Positions 11,656 through 24,266 of a DNA stretch of 64,000 nt are shown here, one piece after another (the first letter of the stretch is position 1; the number at the start of each line of letters is the position of its first letter). Under the pieces are notes generated by a model. That model was not told the DNA's origin and made no database searches. It worked only from the letters and a program-made list of their open reading frames with translations. This DNA is from Norana najaformis. Lineage: Eukaryota; Annelida; Clitellata; Crassiclitellata; Hormogastridae. The position numbers and the translations under genes are program-made. Location: positions 33,707,989-33,771,988 of the forward strand of contig OZ029915.1 of the NCBI GenBank assembly GCA_964023275.1. Reading direction: 5' to 3'.

Positions 11656-12957
11656 CAAGGTCGATGATATTGATCACCGCCGAACGAACGCAGTGGCCTT
11701 TGGGATCAATACGTCTTTCGATGCTACGCGAGATCTGAATGCGAGGAGAGAGTTTAGGACAGGGGATAAGTTAAGTGACGTTGCACCCCAAAGGGCGCCT
11801 GTAATTACAGAAGGATCGTCGAGGAAGACAGAAGTCTTGACGCAAGGGTGAGGCACCACTGAGGGGCAGGCGAGAGAAATATTTTTGTCAGAGACGGTGG
11901 AAGAAAGGCCAGAAACAGAACCATTGGCTTATCAAAGAATAACAATGGGATTTTAGTGCCTTTCAACACAAGTCCTGTACTAACATACACACGACATTCA
12001 TTCATTCAGTTATTTAATCAGTCGGTGAGTCAATCAGTCAGTCAATCAATCAGTGATTCAGTCATTCAGACAGTTAGTCAGTCATTCAATCAGTCTGTCT
12101 GTCGTCTGTCTGTTCTCTGCCTGTCTGCTTATCTTTCGTCTGCTAATGTCTTTCTCTTTTTCGGCACGCTGAATCAGATTTCATCCATATCACTCTTTGG
12201 CATCTGTGAATTTATGTCATAGGCCTGCCAACTGCTTTCCTAAATTACCCCGTTCCGGCTTTAACAAGAGGACAGCTAAAAAGCTGTCTGCATGATTATG
12301 TGTGAAAAGAAATATAGCTAAGTGGTCCAAGTAGAGTCTGTATGTAACATATGCGATTTGTGAATCAAACAAATAAATTATGCCGCAAAATGGCCCTGCT
12401 GATCCCCTTTCTGATAAACCCCCAAATGGTGGTCTGGTACTCAGCCTGGACTTCCAGAATCGGAGTGATGTGCAAGATACAGAGTTGACGCTAGCTGCAA
12501 TATACAGTTTTCCTAAATTTGTTTGGAACCATTATTATTAATAAAAATGCATTACAAATTATTGAACATCAAGAAATAAACAAAATTATTGTCCATGGTC
12601 ACAGTGATCTTTACCTGCAAGGTCCTGCAATCCCCGCCTGCAAGCGACTACTCTCCTCAAAAAGCCCCGCTCTCCTTTCTACAGCAGATTGGCGTCATTT
12701 CACTTAGGCTATTTCGTAAGGTTATCATCTGGAAATTGGATGATATGCAGAGTCCCGCCTGACAAAAAACTCTGATTAGTAGCAGCAGCTTCTTAGAATT
12801 TTCATTTCTTCATCCGTAAAAACCTCTTAAGTTTTCCTAAATTCTTGTCTTGCTTGTTGAACTTCTTTTGATAACATCATCATTTCATTTAGGTACATTT
12901 ATCTCATCAACTTTCCTACATTACAAATCGGTAGGATTAATATCGGTCCATTAACAA
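11656..12957. other. Unassigned, with a CAGT/CAAT-type repeat
   Basis: A degenerate (GTCA)n/(CAAT)n simple repeat occupies about 12008-12125. The remainder shows no gene I can support. Confidence 0.45.
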
Positions 12958-13199
12958 AATGCTTCTGTAATCACTGTATCATATTCACACCTTCGTCTGC
13001 AAGCATATTATCACATTCAGAAATGCTTCTTCTGCAAACACTTGATGACGTTTTAATCTACTTCTGATGTAAAAGCCTTATTACAAGTTGTCCTGATTCC
13101 TCTGTGAACATTTTATCTCATTTAAATCTGCTTCTTCTGTAAACTGCTTATTAGATTTAGATCTGATTCTTCCAAAAACACTTCGCTCAGTCACTAATG
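12958..13199. repeat. Degenerate ~35-bp tandem repeat
   Basis: About seven diverged units of 30-37 bp with the theme GCTTCTTCTGTAAACA followed by a TTAT/CATTTAAATCT segment. The units align by eye across the stretch, with weaker echoes on both sides. Confidence 0.55.
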
Positions 13200-14534
13200 T
13201 AAAATCTTTCACTTTTCTCAAAACCGCTTCGTGTGTTCATCTATCCCATCCTAAAATCCTTTTTAAGCTTCACCCTTTATAGATCGGCAACTTCTGTAAA
13301 CTCATCGCATATCACAGACTGCAATCCTCGTCTAAAAACCCCACAGGTCAGTCCCTGGCGTAAACCATGGACTCTGCTGCCTTTATAAATTGGTAAACAT
13401 TAGAATCTAACGTCTGCTCTCTGTCTGCCTGAATACTTGTCTGTATGTCTATCTGTGTGTCTGTTGTCTGCCTGCCTGTGTATTTATGTCGTCAGTCAGT
13501 CAGTCAGTCAGTCAGTCTGTCTGTCTGTCTGTCAGTCTATCTGTCTGTCGGTCTTTTTGCCTGCATGTCTGTCTGCCTGCCCGAGTTTCACTCAATATGT
13601 GGTGCTTCTGGCCTAAGAGCTGACTTCGGCAAACACTCATATTACGTAACCATGGACACCCGCTTCGACTCAACGACACCATAAAAACTGGTCTACTGTG
13701 CTGACCGACGCATAAATGGAAAGTTGAGCCTTGGAGCTGTGAAGGCGTGGCCTATGAGAATATGCTTGGCTTATAAAAAATGTGGCTTTGCAAAAGGTTG
13801 ATTGTGCTTTAAATATGAATGCAGTTATATCGCGTTTTTATAAGAGCGAGCGTGTTGGTTTGAAAAGAAGCATAGCCTGCAAGTAACGATCATAGCTTTA
13901 GGGAGGGGGCGAGGCTGGCAGGAATGTAAAATAGAGACGCTTATAGAACGCGGTCCCCTTTCAACAACTATCACCGAAAAAGAATAGTGTCAGAGAACCA
14001 AAGATAGGTTAAGAATGATGATGCTGGGCTAGGCGATGACTATTGGCTACAGCAAGCCGAATAATGATCCAACACAGTAAAGAATGGCGCCATATTAAGT
14101 ATTTGAAAATGGTAAAGAGTCTAATGGCTGTGCAGTCGAAGAACAGACCTGTTTTAAAACTCAACAACGCGAGCCATGCGGCTCCGTGTAGCATACAGCG
14201 GGTAATAAAAAGAAAGCCAGTTTCTCAGGTGTCAAACCGCACAGTGACAGATTGCGAATAGCATTTGCGTTTCACTTCTGGGTTCGAAACTCGGTGCGTC
14301 ATGTGACAGTAACAACTCGTTGTCAAGTCATATTCTATAAGGAAAGGTTGCGTGATGGATTGCTGGTGTCTTGTTTGCTTCTCTTCAGCCGAATTATCTT
14401 TCAACTTCCGGACGAAGCATATGACGATTAGTAATACTGATGGTGGTGTGTAACAACAGAGCAATTACTTTACATTATATATTGTGCCTCTTTTCACGCA
14501 CGAATTTATAATGTAATGTATGGTACAAATACAC
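13200..14534. other. Unassigned, with (CAGT)n/(CTGT)n microsatellite
   Basis: A tetranucleotide microsatellite lies at about 13490-13575. A B-box-like GGGTTCGAAACTC occurs at 14280, but no matching A box is clear. No gene is supported. Confidence 0.4.
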
Positions 14535-14670
14535 ACGCGGCACGGTAAAGCGTTTGGTCAATGATCATGCGGTTGCGGGTTTGGCTCCATGTAACGACCA
14601 TGGGCAAGTTGTTTGTGCAGACCGTCCCTCAGTCATCAAGCGGTATAATTTGTTACCGACATAAGCTGGG
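14535..14670 (+). repeat. tRNA-derived SINE, plus strand
   Basis: GCACGGTAAAGCGTTTGGTC resembles a tRNA 5' half. It is followed by GCGGGTTTGGCTCC in the B-box position and then CATGGGCAAGTTG, the core motif shared with other SINEs in this window. The copy is diverged. Confidence 0.5.
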
Positions 14671-15818
14671 AAGTAAACGGCAAGTTCTGCGATGCACTGT
14701 GCCCGTGTACAGGACTTTGGGTTTCGTCCTTTACGGCTCAAGGACCAAGTAAAGATGAGCGCCTCCCCTACGTCTCATTTGTGGAATATGGGATACTTTA
14801 CTCACTTTACATATGTAATGTGTATAATGTAGAAAACATGACATGAGACAGTGACATGAGTCGTGATACACTGTCATGCACGATATGAGAAGCGGAAGCC
14901 TCATAATGGCAACCAGAAGTGTTCCTTTCGTCGCCATGGCTGATCCAGACAAATTCCGTTGACGTGGTGCCTTGCGCTTTAATGTCTGCCTGTTTGCTCA
15001 GCCTAAACCAGCGCAAGACGAGAACGACATCGGCAACAAGAAGAATACTATCCAGACGAATTACGATGACAGCGATTGCGACCAAACGACTACTAGAGCG
15101 CCAGCCTGGCTCTGTAACCGACCGCTTGGCATCCTACGAATTGGCGACTGCTCTGCATAACGATCCACTGATGTTAGTACTGCGCAGAAAGAGAGCCATT
15201 GATTAAGGTGGCGCGACAAAAATAATGTGATGACTTTCTGAAAAGATAAAAAGCGACAAGAGAAGGCAATACTAGATGCATCTGTGTAACTGTTTGAATC
15301 AGTTGAAAGCAGTTTGCGGATGCGTAGAGCACATTGCATTATGGGTTTACAAATTAACTATAGGCTTGTATGGGCTCGTATATTACGTCATCGGGCTGCA
15401 CGAGGCCCAAACAGAGGAAGCGTTCAATTGTATCTGAAATTCTGAATAGGCCTATTTAATATTATAATTCAAAGAAGATCTGTTGTATGGACACACGGAT
15501 AGATGTGGAGAGAGACAGACAGACACATAGATAGACAGAGAGAGACAGAGACAGAGAGAGAGACAGAGAGAGAAAAGATATACTGGCAAATGAAGGCTCA
15601 CAGGGCAGGCAGATGGACATGATTGCTCAAATATTGAATGATTGACGGGAGGAAAGGTATCAAGAGGGCTTAACGGCGGAAGAAAGGGATCTTTCTGTTT
15701 CTGATGGCCAACGGATTGACGAACGGACATGGACGCGACTGTGAAGCGCCGGAAGGAGCCGACAACGGAAATGACCAACCGCAAGGACAAAATACCGGAA
15801 TGCCGTGAATACATGAAG
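14671..15818. other. Unassigned, with GA/ACAG microsatellite
   Basis: A (GACA)n/(GA)n run lies at about 15508-15572. Frames on both strands near 14.8-15.3 kb are complementary shadows without recognisable domains. Confidence 0.4.
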
Positions 15819-16225
15819 GTGAAATACGTTGGATGGAATACGTTGGATGGAATACGTTGGATGGAATACGTTGAATGGTATACTGTACGTTGGATGGAAT
15901 ACGTTGAATGGAGTATGTTGGATGGAATATGTTGGATGGAATACGTTGGATGGTATACGTTGGATGGAATACGTTGAATGGTATACTGTACGTTGGATGG
16001 AATACGTTGGATGGAGTATGTTGGATGGAATATGTTGGATGGAATACGTTGGATGGAATACTGAGGGTGTAATACGGAGTGAGAAATAGAATACGTGAAG
16101 TAAAACACGTGTTTGAGTGAAATACGTGGGAGGTGGACTACATGGGGTGAAATACGGGGAGAGAGGTGGAATGTGTGTGGGCGGAATACATGAGGGTGAA
16201 AACCGTTGATTGAAATACGTGAGGG
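15819..16225. repeat. 14-bp minisatellite with 103-bp higher-order period
   Basis: The core at 15829-16062 is built from GTTGGATGGAATAC units. One variant carries a 5-bp insertion (GTTGAATGGTATACTGTAC). That variant recurs 103 bp apart (six 14-mers plus one 19-mer), which shows a higher-order unit. To about 16225 the array decays into GTGAAATACGTG-type words. The long frames crossing it are repeat artefacts. Confidence 0.85.
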
Positions 16226-17504
16226 TGAAGTCTAGATTGGAAAGGCCTTTCAGATACAGTTCTTTTCGCTGACCTTTCCAACAGCACCCGTAGCACATCA
16301 TAACAAGCGGACATTATGAACAGCGTGTGAAAGCAACAGACTAAGAATCCGCTCGTCTGAAAGGCACCTATAACGAAGAACGCCCGTTGTTTCCGCGGCA
16401 ACCAAACGGAAATTATTATGGCGCTATATAATAAGGAATGGCGGAAATGGAGCGCTCATTGTGAATGCAGACTCGTCGATATTTTCTGGTCTTTGTAAGA
16501 TACCTACGTCGGGCAGCTTGAAAGAATTGACTTCTGTTCGGCGCTGAGCTACTTCTACTGCTTGCGGTTGATCTCGTAAATGCATCGAGTCTGACCACCA
16601 GCACTAAGCAGACATTCAGCCCTAAAAGCTATAAACCATTCAGGATTTCTTTTCCTTTCTCGCCTTCGACAAGAAATTACGGAAGGATTAGAGACTGAAA
16701 TAACTGAGAGAACCTCAGGAGCATACTCAATGAAATGCCTCTCATCGTTATTATCATCTGTTTGGCTTCCTCTACTTCCTAATTAATCCTGTTTCCTTAA
16801 TTGAATCAGCTTCCATTTCTTTCTTTATGCTTTAGCAGTCGTAAGAAAAGGGCTGCTTTTAGCCCACCGCTGACAATTCACCGCCAAACGAGGACGGGTT
16901 TTAAATAAAGCAAATGAGGGCCGCTTGTAAATCACCGCGTTTAAATCGCTGTCACGTGACTGCCACTTTTTAATAATAATAATAATAATTTTATACTTCT
17001 AACTTATTATTTTAGTTCCTGAGGGATCAGTTCTACCTCGGGTAAAAAATAACTGTCACACGCACAGGCTTAGGTTCCATGTTTGGTTCTGCAGTTGATG
17101 TACTTTGCCTGCTGTTCGTGTTAATTAATTGACAAGCTCGTAGAGCCAGTGAGGCGTGACGCTCCACTGAAAGTGTGCAATTTGTAGGCAATGTATGTAA
17201 ATTAGTTAAGCTAGTCAGCCTGTAACTTGACAGAGAGTTAAGCAGCAGCAGCAGTTTGTGAGAAAGAAAGGCGCATCACTTCGAGCACAGGACCAGCGAC
17301 TTGACCACCAGCACATGACGACGCATGTCTCCCACTGAGTAGATTTGTGTTTACTCTGATACTGAGATGGCTGCTTCCTTAAGTTCTGCCTTGATAGCTT
17401 GACCTTTCTTTTCTGTCTTTTGGACTGCCAATCCTCGAGAAGTTATGTCTTTTACATAGGCAACAACTTCTATAGTTAAAAAACTCTGTCACTCTAACGC
17501 TAGT
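16226..17504. other. Unassigned sequence
   Basis: Includes a short (AAT)n run near 16972-16990. No gene or RNA is supported. Confidence 0.4.
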
Positions 17505-17750
17505 ATCTTCTGCCGCCGTGTTCAAGACGAACGCTTAGAATGCTCAGCTCTAAATCACTCAAAACATTCACTAACCTGCCCACTAGGCTCACTCGACTTT
17601 GATACCAGGAAAGCAAGAAGGTGGATTGGTCAATTTCTGACAGTAATATATAGTTCATTAAAATGTTTTAAACTAAACTTAAAATCCCGTTTTAGCACCT
17701 GTTAGACAGCCATGTTCTAGCGCCTTTGTGAGGGTACTCAAAAGGCGCTA
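17505..17750 (-). repeat. Dispersed repeat family H, copy C (with hairpin end)
   Basis: Nearly full-length copy in the opposite orientation to copy B. It ends with CTAGCGCCTTTGTGAGGGTA then CTCAAAAGGCGCTAA, the same self-complementary terminus. Shared internal words include TGCCGCCGTGTTCAAGACGAA and CAGTAATATATAGTTCATTA. Confidence 0.8.
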
Positions 17751-17819
17751 ATACATATTCAGACTTTCAGACACAATAAAACCAAGCCATCTATTCCAGC
17801 GCCTATCACTTGTCACCCA

Positions 17820-18440
17820 ACACTTTAATGCTGTCCCCTTTCGCAGCACTATTGGCATAAGTGCAAAAAGTGTGCCGCCAAAGAGAGTTGATCAAACATG
17901 TTCGGGTAAACACCAGCCAAAAGAAAGTTCATTTGGGGCAATGATGATTGAAACGAGTTCAGGTCCTGTCTTAGCGGAGCTGACCAGGAGGTGCCGAGGT
18001 CGGAGACCGTCTGGCCCTCGAATGACTCCCCTCGGGAAAGAGCGAATGCGGCCTAGCACCTTCTTTTCGGTGGCCTGTTGTCCTGATACTGCCATTTTCC
18101 AACTTTGGTGCAACGGTTGCAGCGATTACTTGATCGATGTTGGGTTGGACCTGGATTTATGCAGGGGTATGTAGGAGTGTGGGTAAAGAGGTCATCAGCC
18201 CGATGGAACAAGGAGGCAAAGAAATTCTCCACCCGCCTCTTAATGGTCGCCATCAAATAAGGGCGTCTACCTCCTCTGACTGTTTGTTTCAAAACGTTAG
18301 GTCTAGATGATACAATGGTTTCCCAAAAGTTATTATGATTCAGGAATTCTACCAGGATTTTGTTGAATATTGTAGTTAGTAGCCGACTTACACCTGGCCT
18401 AGCTGCTTTAGGGATGTTCTTCAGAAGCCTGCGTTGCAAA
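17820..18440 (-). pseudogene. LINE reverse transcriptase fragment (minus strand)
   Basis: The minus strand encodes pieces of a non-LTR retrotransposon RT N-terminal region. These are VLGRIRSFPRGVIRGPDGLRP followed by RHLL (the finger motif seen as GPDGLRPxHL in many invertebrate LINEs), then LFGGTLFALMP after a short interval. The frame is interrupted and no catalytic FADD-type motif is seen, so the copy is dead and truncated. Clade assignment needs a search. Confidence 0.7.
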
Positions 18441-18479
18441 GTTGGTGAGTCTTGTATGGCGGTGAATTTTCAGCAGTGG

Positions 18480-19770
18480 GTCAAAAACGGTCATTTTCTT
18501 AGTACTTTAATCTAGCTTCTTTTCTGTATCATCGACCTGATATTCCCTCTTGTACCTCGCTCTTCCTTATTTTCTTCAAAATTCTTTCTTTCTCGTTCCA
18601 TTTCATTTGTTGCTCCTCTTTTAGATTTCTCTGTCTCTATATTATTTCTACCGTTCTTCTCCTGACGCTTCCTGATAAGCGATCTATTGCACTGATGGTC
18701 ACTAATGGTGTAAGTGGCGCAGCAGAAATTTTATTGTCTATGGTTCATATTGTTTGTCGGCAGTTACATTCCTTATTCACTCGTTTCCATCATTTATTAT
18801 TCTTTCCTTCTTTGTTCACTTCGCAATTGCTAATCTTTGATCTACCTCATCTGCTTATCAGACCATGGCGTCAGCAACTCTCTTTCTCTTTTACACTAAT
18901 GTCTTTCTCCCTATACTTGGTGCCTTTGTGGTCCAGTGGAAACTCTTCCTCAATAAACACTGTGTTTGGGGTTCTAATCCCGTTGCCTCACGTAAGATTT
19001 GCAATTTCTTGTCCAGTCTCATAACAGAAGGGAACGTCGCGCGATTGTTTAATGCTAATGATTAGTCACATGTAGATCAGTTTTGCACTTTTATCCTCTA
19101 TAGCTGTCTCGCCCTTTCTTTCTTCCCTTCTTCCTCTTATATCTCTCTCCTCTTCAACCCCAAACATCACCCCCCGTAGCTGCCACGCTGTCTCTCCGTC
19201 TGACTTTTGGATCTTGACCTGGAACCGAACCATTTTGCCTATCGATTTTGTTTTGATTGAGCGCCTGTGAATTAGCTGGTCCCCTCGGCGCGGCTTTCGT
19301 TGGGCGCTGTAGAAATCTCTGAATTACGATCACGATTTCTTCTCATTTGCTTCCGTTCTTCGTTCTCTACTTTCTCGGCAATAGCAGTGTATTTCTTCCT
19401 TCCTACTCAATTCATTTCCCTACCATTTAACGACTTCGTGAATCCTTCCTCTTCGTTTTTCTCCTCCTTATTCCATTTTCTTCTTTCTCTTCCTACGCTC
19501 GTCCTGCTGCTTCCTCCTGGTCTTTCTTTCTTCTGTTCCTCTGCTATTCATATTGCATCGCCCTCGTGTCTCTTATGCTGCTGTCGACTCATGAGATCAG
19601 CTTTTGTGTCATCCTCGTCTCATCTTCTGCCTTCTATTCGCTCTGACCCTCAGTCCTCGCTCCCTCCTCCATCTGACCAAAGGCCAGCTCCATTTTTAGT
19701 CGCAGTTAAACAACGGGTCACCGGATGGTCGAGCGAACCAATTTATTTACGACAACCCATGGGATAAAGG
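18480..19770. repeat. Pyrimidine-rich region with embedded SINE-like block
   Basis: TC-rich DNA with low-complexity frames. At 18905-18990 (plus strand), TGTGGTCCAGTGGAA (A-box-like) and GGGGTTCTAATCCC (B-box-like) are at tRNA-like spacing and suggest a SINE head. No gene is supported. Confidence 0.45.
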
Positions 19771-22587
19771 TACCTCGATTCGTCGGTCGGCCTGCCATTG
19801 TTTGAAGTTCCATTATCAGACGTCTTAGCCTTTTAACCTTTGAACTTCAGCTGCAATAAGGTCAAGGTACAGAGGTACATCATCCGCACCAAAATTCCAC
19901 TTTTAGCCGAGTTTTAATCTATCAGATTCAATTTTTATGACGAATTCGACCAGCGTTGAACTCGCTAAATCAAGTTAATTTTTTTGTTTTCATCGTCTGC
20001 TGTGGTGTAGCTGCGTTTCGTATTGTTTCGTAATCTACAATTAAAATGCAGTTTTATTGTATTGTATCGTTTTCTGAATTGCGTTGCGCTATATTATTTT
20101 CTGTTGTAGCTTATAATTTATCGCATTTTAACTGTACAGTTATGCGCTTTGTATTGTATTGCATTTTGCAGTGTGTTCTTTTTGCATTGCATAGCGCTTG
20201 TAATTTGCGCCTTTTTCTGTCAAATCTGGGTTCTATTATTACAGATCTGCATGACCTTAATTCAATTCGATGATGAATTTGACAGTAACAAACAATCCAT
20301 AAAGGTTCAGATGATATATAGGAATGAGGATTTAAAAGATCTTCCTTCATGCTGCCCACCGTTCCCTATTCTGCTTTCCTTCAAGTAGTCACTCTTTTCT
20401 TCGCTTTTCCCCAAGGCAATGTAACAAACAGACAGACAGGCAAACAAAAGGACTGGCGGATATACTGACCGGGAGACAGCCAGATGTATGGGCAGACAGG
20501 ATGCACGGACAGGCAGACAGACAGACAGACAGATAGACAGATAAAACAGCTATGCTATTACTTTACGCCAGCGTAAAGTGACATTTATTAATGATGCTGA
20601 AGCCTAGAGTTTCGGGTATTTGTGCGTTCTTTTACATGAATCGATGGTTGGCCTGTAATTTCGTAAAAGCAGTGTCCTATTATGCAAGCCGTGAACTAGA
20701 CTGACTGAGCAGAAGGCGGGCACAGGGATGGATGCTTTGAGTCATGCGCACCAGGCTAGGAATGACTGCCGACGATATAACCGGAACACATACTTCGATT
20801 ACTATCATGCAGAGCTCGTGGTAGCCCTATACCGAGTCTCGTGAAATTTGAGTCCACATGTAAATCTACGTTAACTGTTCCGCAGTCCATTGTGATTCGT
20901 AGCTTGTTATCGAAGCAAACTACGGCGATTTGTTTATAGGAAATGGTTACTCAGTATATGTTTTGTAATGGACGTCTGAATCGTCATAAGACGATCATCG
21001 GAATCTGATAGGACAGGAAGAAAGTGATCATAGCAAACGGTTGGCCGATTTCCCACCGTTTGTTTGTTTTCCCGGCTGCCGCGGTCGATGAAGCTGGATG
21101 TCAGGCGTTTCTGTTTACTTGATGCTGACGTTCAGGATGAAAGAGTTTCAAGTTCAGTCGCTGCATTTGTCCATATGTCATTCGGTCTAGGGAGGGAGAA
21201 AGTAGAGTCAACAGTTGAAAACGTTTGCACTATATTCAGCAGGGCTTTCTATCTGTAACATGTAGCGTCATTATGAGACCCTAGATATAGCCTTTCGTGG
21301 AATGTACCGGCAGCTAACCTAAACCGGACACACGACCTATTTTATTGCTACTTGCCAAGGCTGCCAGCGCGACATCTAACGAGTTATTTATCTTCTTCGA
21401 CTGTGAATCATGGCGACATCTACCGAACAGTCTCCTAATATGTTGTCATGGGGACTACTAGTTGAAACCATTTAAATGATCGGAAGTATAAGTTATTTGT
21501 CATAAGCTGTTAATGTCTCACTAGCGCCATCTGAAAATCGATAGCAGATTTACTGTTTAATCCATATACGCGTGAAAAACGTTTTCAAGTTTCGTAAGAG
21601 GAAATTGAGTGGAATCGATAAGGCGCCGTAAGCGAAATTGTGTTTAGGGAGTTTATGCAAATTAGGCAGAACGCAGGGAGTTTATTCGTCGTTTTATCGA
21701 TGACAATTCATTCATACAGTGTCATGCCTCTGCCTATGTTTATACCTCTGCCTCTGTCTGTATCTACTCATGTCTGTCTGTGTCAGTGTCCTTGTCTCTG
21801 TCTCTATTTCTGCTTCTGCTTCCGTGTCTTTGTCTTTGTCTCAGTCACTGAGTGCAATATGAACGACCGCATCGTTGCACCAAACCTCCTCTTAACTGCG
21901 CGGCTTCTCTAGGTCCTCTCATACTCGTGTTGCCCCCGCCTTTTTCTCCACATCTGCTCCGTTTCCTAAAGCCCCATATCTCAAGCCTCATTTCATCGGC
22001 TTCCGCTCATTTTACTGGTGTTATCCGCACCATCCTCTTCCATCCGACTGATTCCTTATCTATTCCTTTCTTCCTCGACTCTAATGTTTACGCCTTCTTC
22101 TTGCCATCCTGTCCTTTCTTCTCTTTTCTTCTTCCTCCTTCTGCTCCTTCTCATCGTTTCCACCACCACCACTATCGCCACCACCCCAATCATCATCACA
22201 ACCACCACCGCACCACCGCCATCGCCATCGCCACAACCACCACCGCCACCACCACCACCACCAGCAAGAACAACATCACCTCCACCATCACCACTAACAC
22301 CACCACCACCACCACCGTTCCACCGCTCTCATCACCACCAACAACACCACCACCTTAAAAATCACCACAAACACCACCAACACCACTAACACCAACATCA
22401 ACATCCCTGATCCTACAGATCAGAGCAGTCTTACCAGAACTTAGAGAGTGCTAATATCAATGCGAGACTTCTAGCAAGCCATGGACAAGAAGAAATATGG
22501 ACAGCAAGTGACGGATGCATCGCCTATTTCCCTCGACACAATAAAAGCCTGTCTAATTGGACTGTTTCTTGTTTCTGTTTGTTACAG
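19771..22587. other. Unassigned; microsatellites upstream of SUEL gene
   Basis: Holds a CAGA-type run (about 20427-20545), a (TCTG)n run (about 21735-21845) and a (CAC/ACC)n-rich block (about 22155-22395) that produces His/Thr/Pro-rich frames. A 5' exon with a signal peptide for the downstream gene should lie here or further upstream, but I could not identify it. Confidence 0.4.
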
Positions 22588-22875
22588 AATGCAAAGACTA
22601 TTGCCATAACCAAGATTTCATGGCTGAATGCCTGAATCCCGGTGAAGTCATCCTCATGGAAAGCGCTCGCTACGGTCGGATGAGGTTCGGACCGTGCGTC
22701 AGGGAGGGTTTTGGATACGTCGGCTGCTATGTTGACGTCATAGAGCATGCGCACGAGCGCTGTTCTGGGCGGAAGTCGTGCGTTATTCGTGTTCCGGATG
22801 CAACCCTTGACCAGACAAGACCATGCAATGACGATCTCAAGAGTTACCTCGAAACTTCTTACACGTGCATCTCAG
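22588..22875 (+). CDS. SUEL-type lectin domain exon (receptor gene, first exon seen)
   Basis: A 288-bp exon with phase 1 at both borders (acceptor TTTGTTACAG, donor CAG|GTCAGC). It encodes about 95 residues of a SUEL/Gal_Lectin domain: CLNPGEVILMESARYGR near the start, then GCYVDVIEHAHERCSGRKSC, a PCNDDLKSYLETSYTC close and nine cysteines in all. Such domains bind rhamnose/galactose or protein partners outside the cell, as in sea-urchin-egg lectin, latrophilins and EVA1C. The exon is symmetrical, so it can be shuffled without breaking frame. It joins in frame to the CUB-like exon at 27100. The upstream exon with the signal peptide is missing from this model. Confidence 0.88.
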
Positions 22876-22929
22876 GTCAGCCGAAAAATAGTAATATGAC
22901 TAATGTCGTCGGGTGTTTTAACTGCAGCA

Positions 22930-23115
22930 TAGCACAAGAAATATAACAGTAGTAGTAGTAGCACTAGCAGCAGCAACAACAACAGTAGTAGTAGTAATCG
23001 TCGTAGTAGTAGTAATCACTGTCGTCCTTATCATATTCAATATTGCCATCGTATTCCCCGTCATCGTCATGCTAATCATCATCATCTTCGTAGTCGTCGT
23101 CCTCATCACCATAAT
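22930..23115. repeat. Imperfect trinucleotide repeats in intron
   Basis: (AGT)n/(AGC)n/(GTC)n and (ATC)n tracts inside the intron after the SUEL exon. The Thr/Met-rich frames here are artefacts. Confidence 0.7.
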
Positions 23116-23283
23116 AGTTGTAATTTAGGATGGCCTTTATTACAACGACTATTTTGGTCATCGTAAACAAGTTGTGACGCAACCCAAGATTCTCATCTTC
23201 AACGTTGAACGAATTAAAAAAATAGCTTAAATGCCACCATCGCTAGCTATATCAGTGCCCGCTATAACAACAGCAGCACTGTC

Positions 23284-23373
23284 TTATAGCGCCTTTAGAG
23301 TACCCTCACAAAGGCGCTAGACATGGTTGTCTAACAGATGCTAAAACTGGATTTTAAGTTTAGTTTACAACTA
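23284..23373 (+). repeat. Dispersed repeat family H, copy D (hairpin end only)
   Basis: About 90 bp matching the hairpin end of copies B and C (AGCGCCTTTAGAGTACCCTC, then ACAAAGGCGCTAGACATGG). It ends at TTTAGTTTACAAC. A degenerate TATGGTCTCTG-type repeat follows to about 23512. Confidence 0.75.
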
Positions 23374-24266
23374 TCATCGTCAGTCTGATGCCCTGGTTAA
23401 CATCTGGTTACCTATGGTCTGGTTAGCGTATGGTCACTGGGTACCGTTTGCTCTGTGACTACCTTATGGTCTCTGATTATCGTATGATCTCTGGCTATGA
23501 TCGTATGACCTGGAACGACATCATTGAGAAATTGCTTCGCACAAGCCATTCGATGACCGACGTCAGCAGCCCTGACCCGTTCACTTGTATCGATTAACTG
23601 ATGAGACAAAAAGGCGATGGAATTAGATACTGGAGGACAGTGAGGAGAACGAGGAAGACCAAGCAGACGAAAGAAGGCATAGAATAAGACGAGCCGGGGA
23701 AGAGACCAGTCGATGGAGGGAAAGGTCAGTGCCAGTTCGACTTAGTTCAAAGACTCTAATCGATAAATGGCACTAAGGAAGTCGGTGTCTCTGATGTAGG
23801 TTAACCTAGACACCTTCTAAAGACAGATGAAACCAGCCAGTCGCTTCGATATTCATTAGAATAATGGAAACCAGGTCGCCTTAACGTAGGCACCAAAAGC
23901 ACAAACAGGTGGAGTTTGAGGATAACTTTTTAAGTAAGTAAGAGATAAAAGAAGAGGCGGAATCAGGATACAGTTTGTGATAAATGAGTGCTTTCATTTT
24001 TGAGTAAAAGGAGTGTGTAGAGATTACAAGAGATGAACTGTTGGTGAGGTCGCAGGATAGGTCAAATAATTGTTGTTATTCGGGTAGTAGTTTATTTCAG
24101 AGGGGTGGGACAGCTATAGCTAAGGAGCAATTTCAAATTTTTAGGGATGAGGTGACGGAAGGGCGTAGTAGTGTTAGAACAGAGGAGGAGAGGGTTGAGC
24201 TGAGTGATTGGTTTGTAAATAATTGACGAAGATAGAAGGTTTGGGAGGATTTAAGTTTGTTTTAGG

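Noticed and set aside
15452-16301. ORFs of 213-218 codons with YSIQRIPSN-like repeats
   Set aside because: They are translations of the 14-bp minisatellite in shifted frames.
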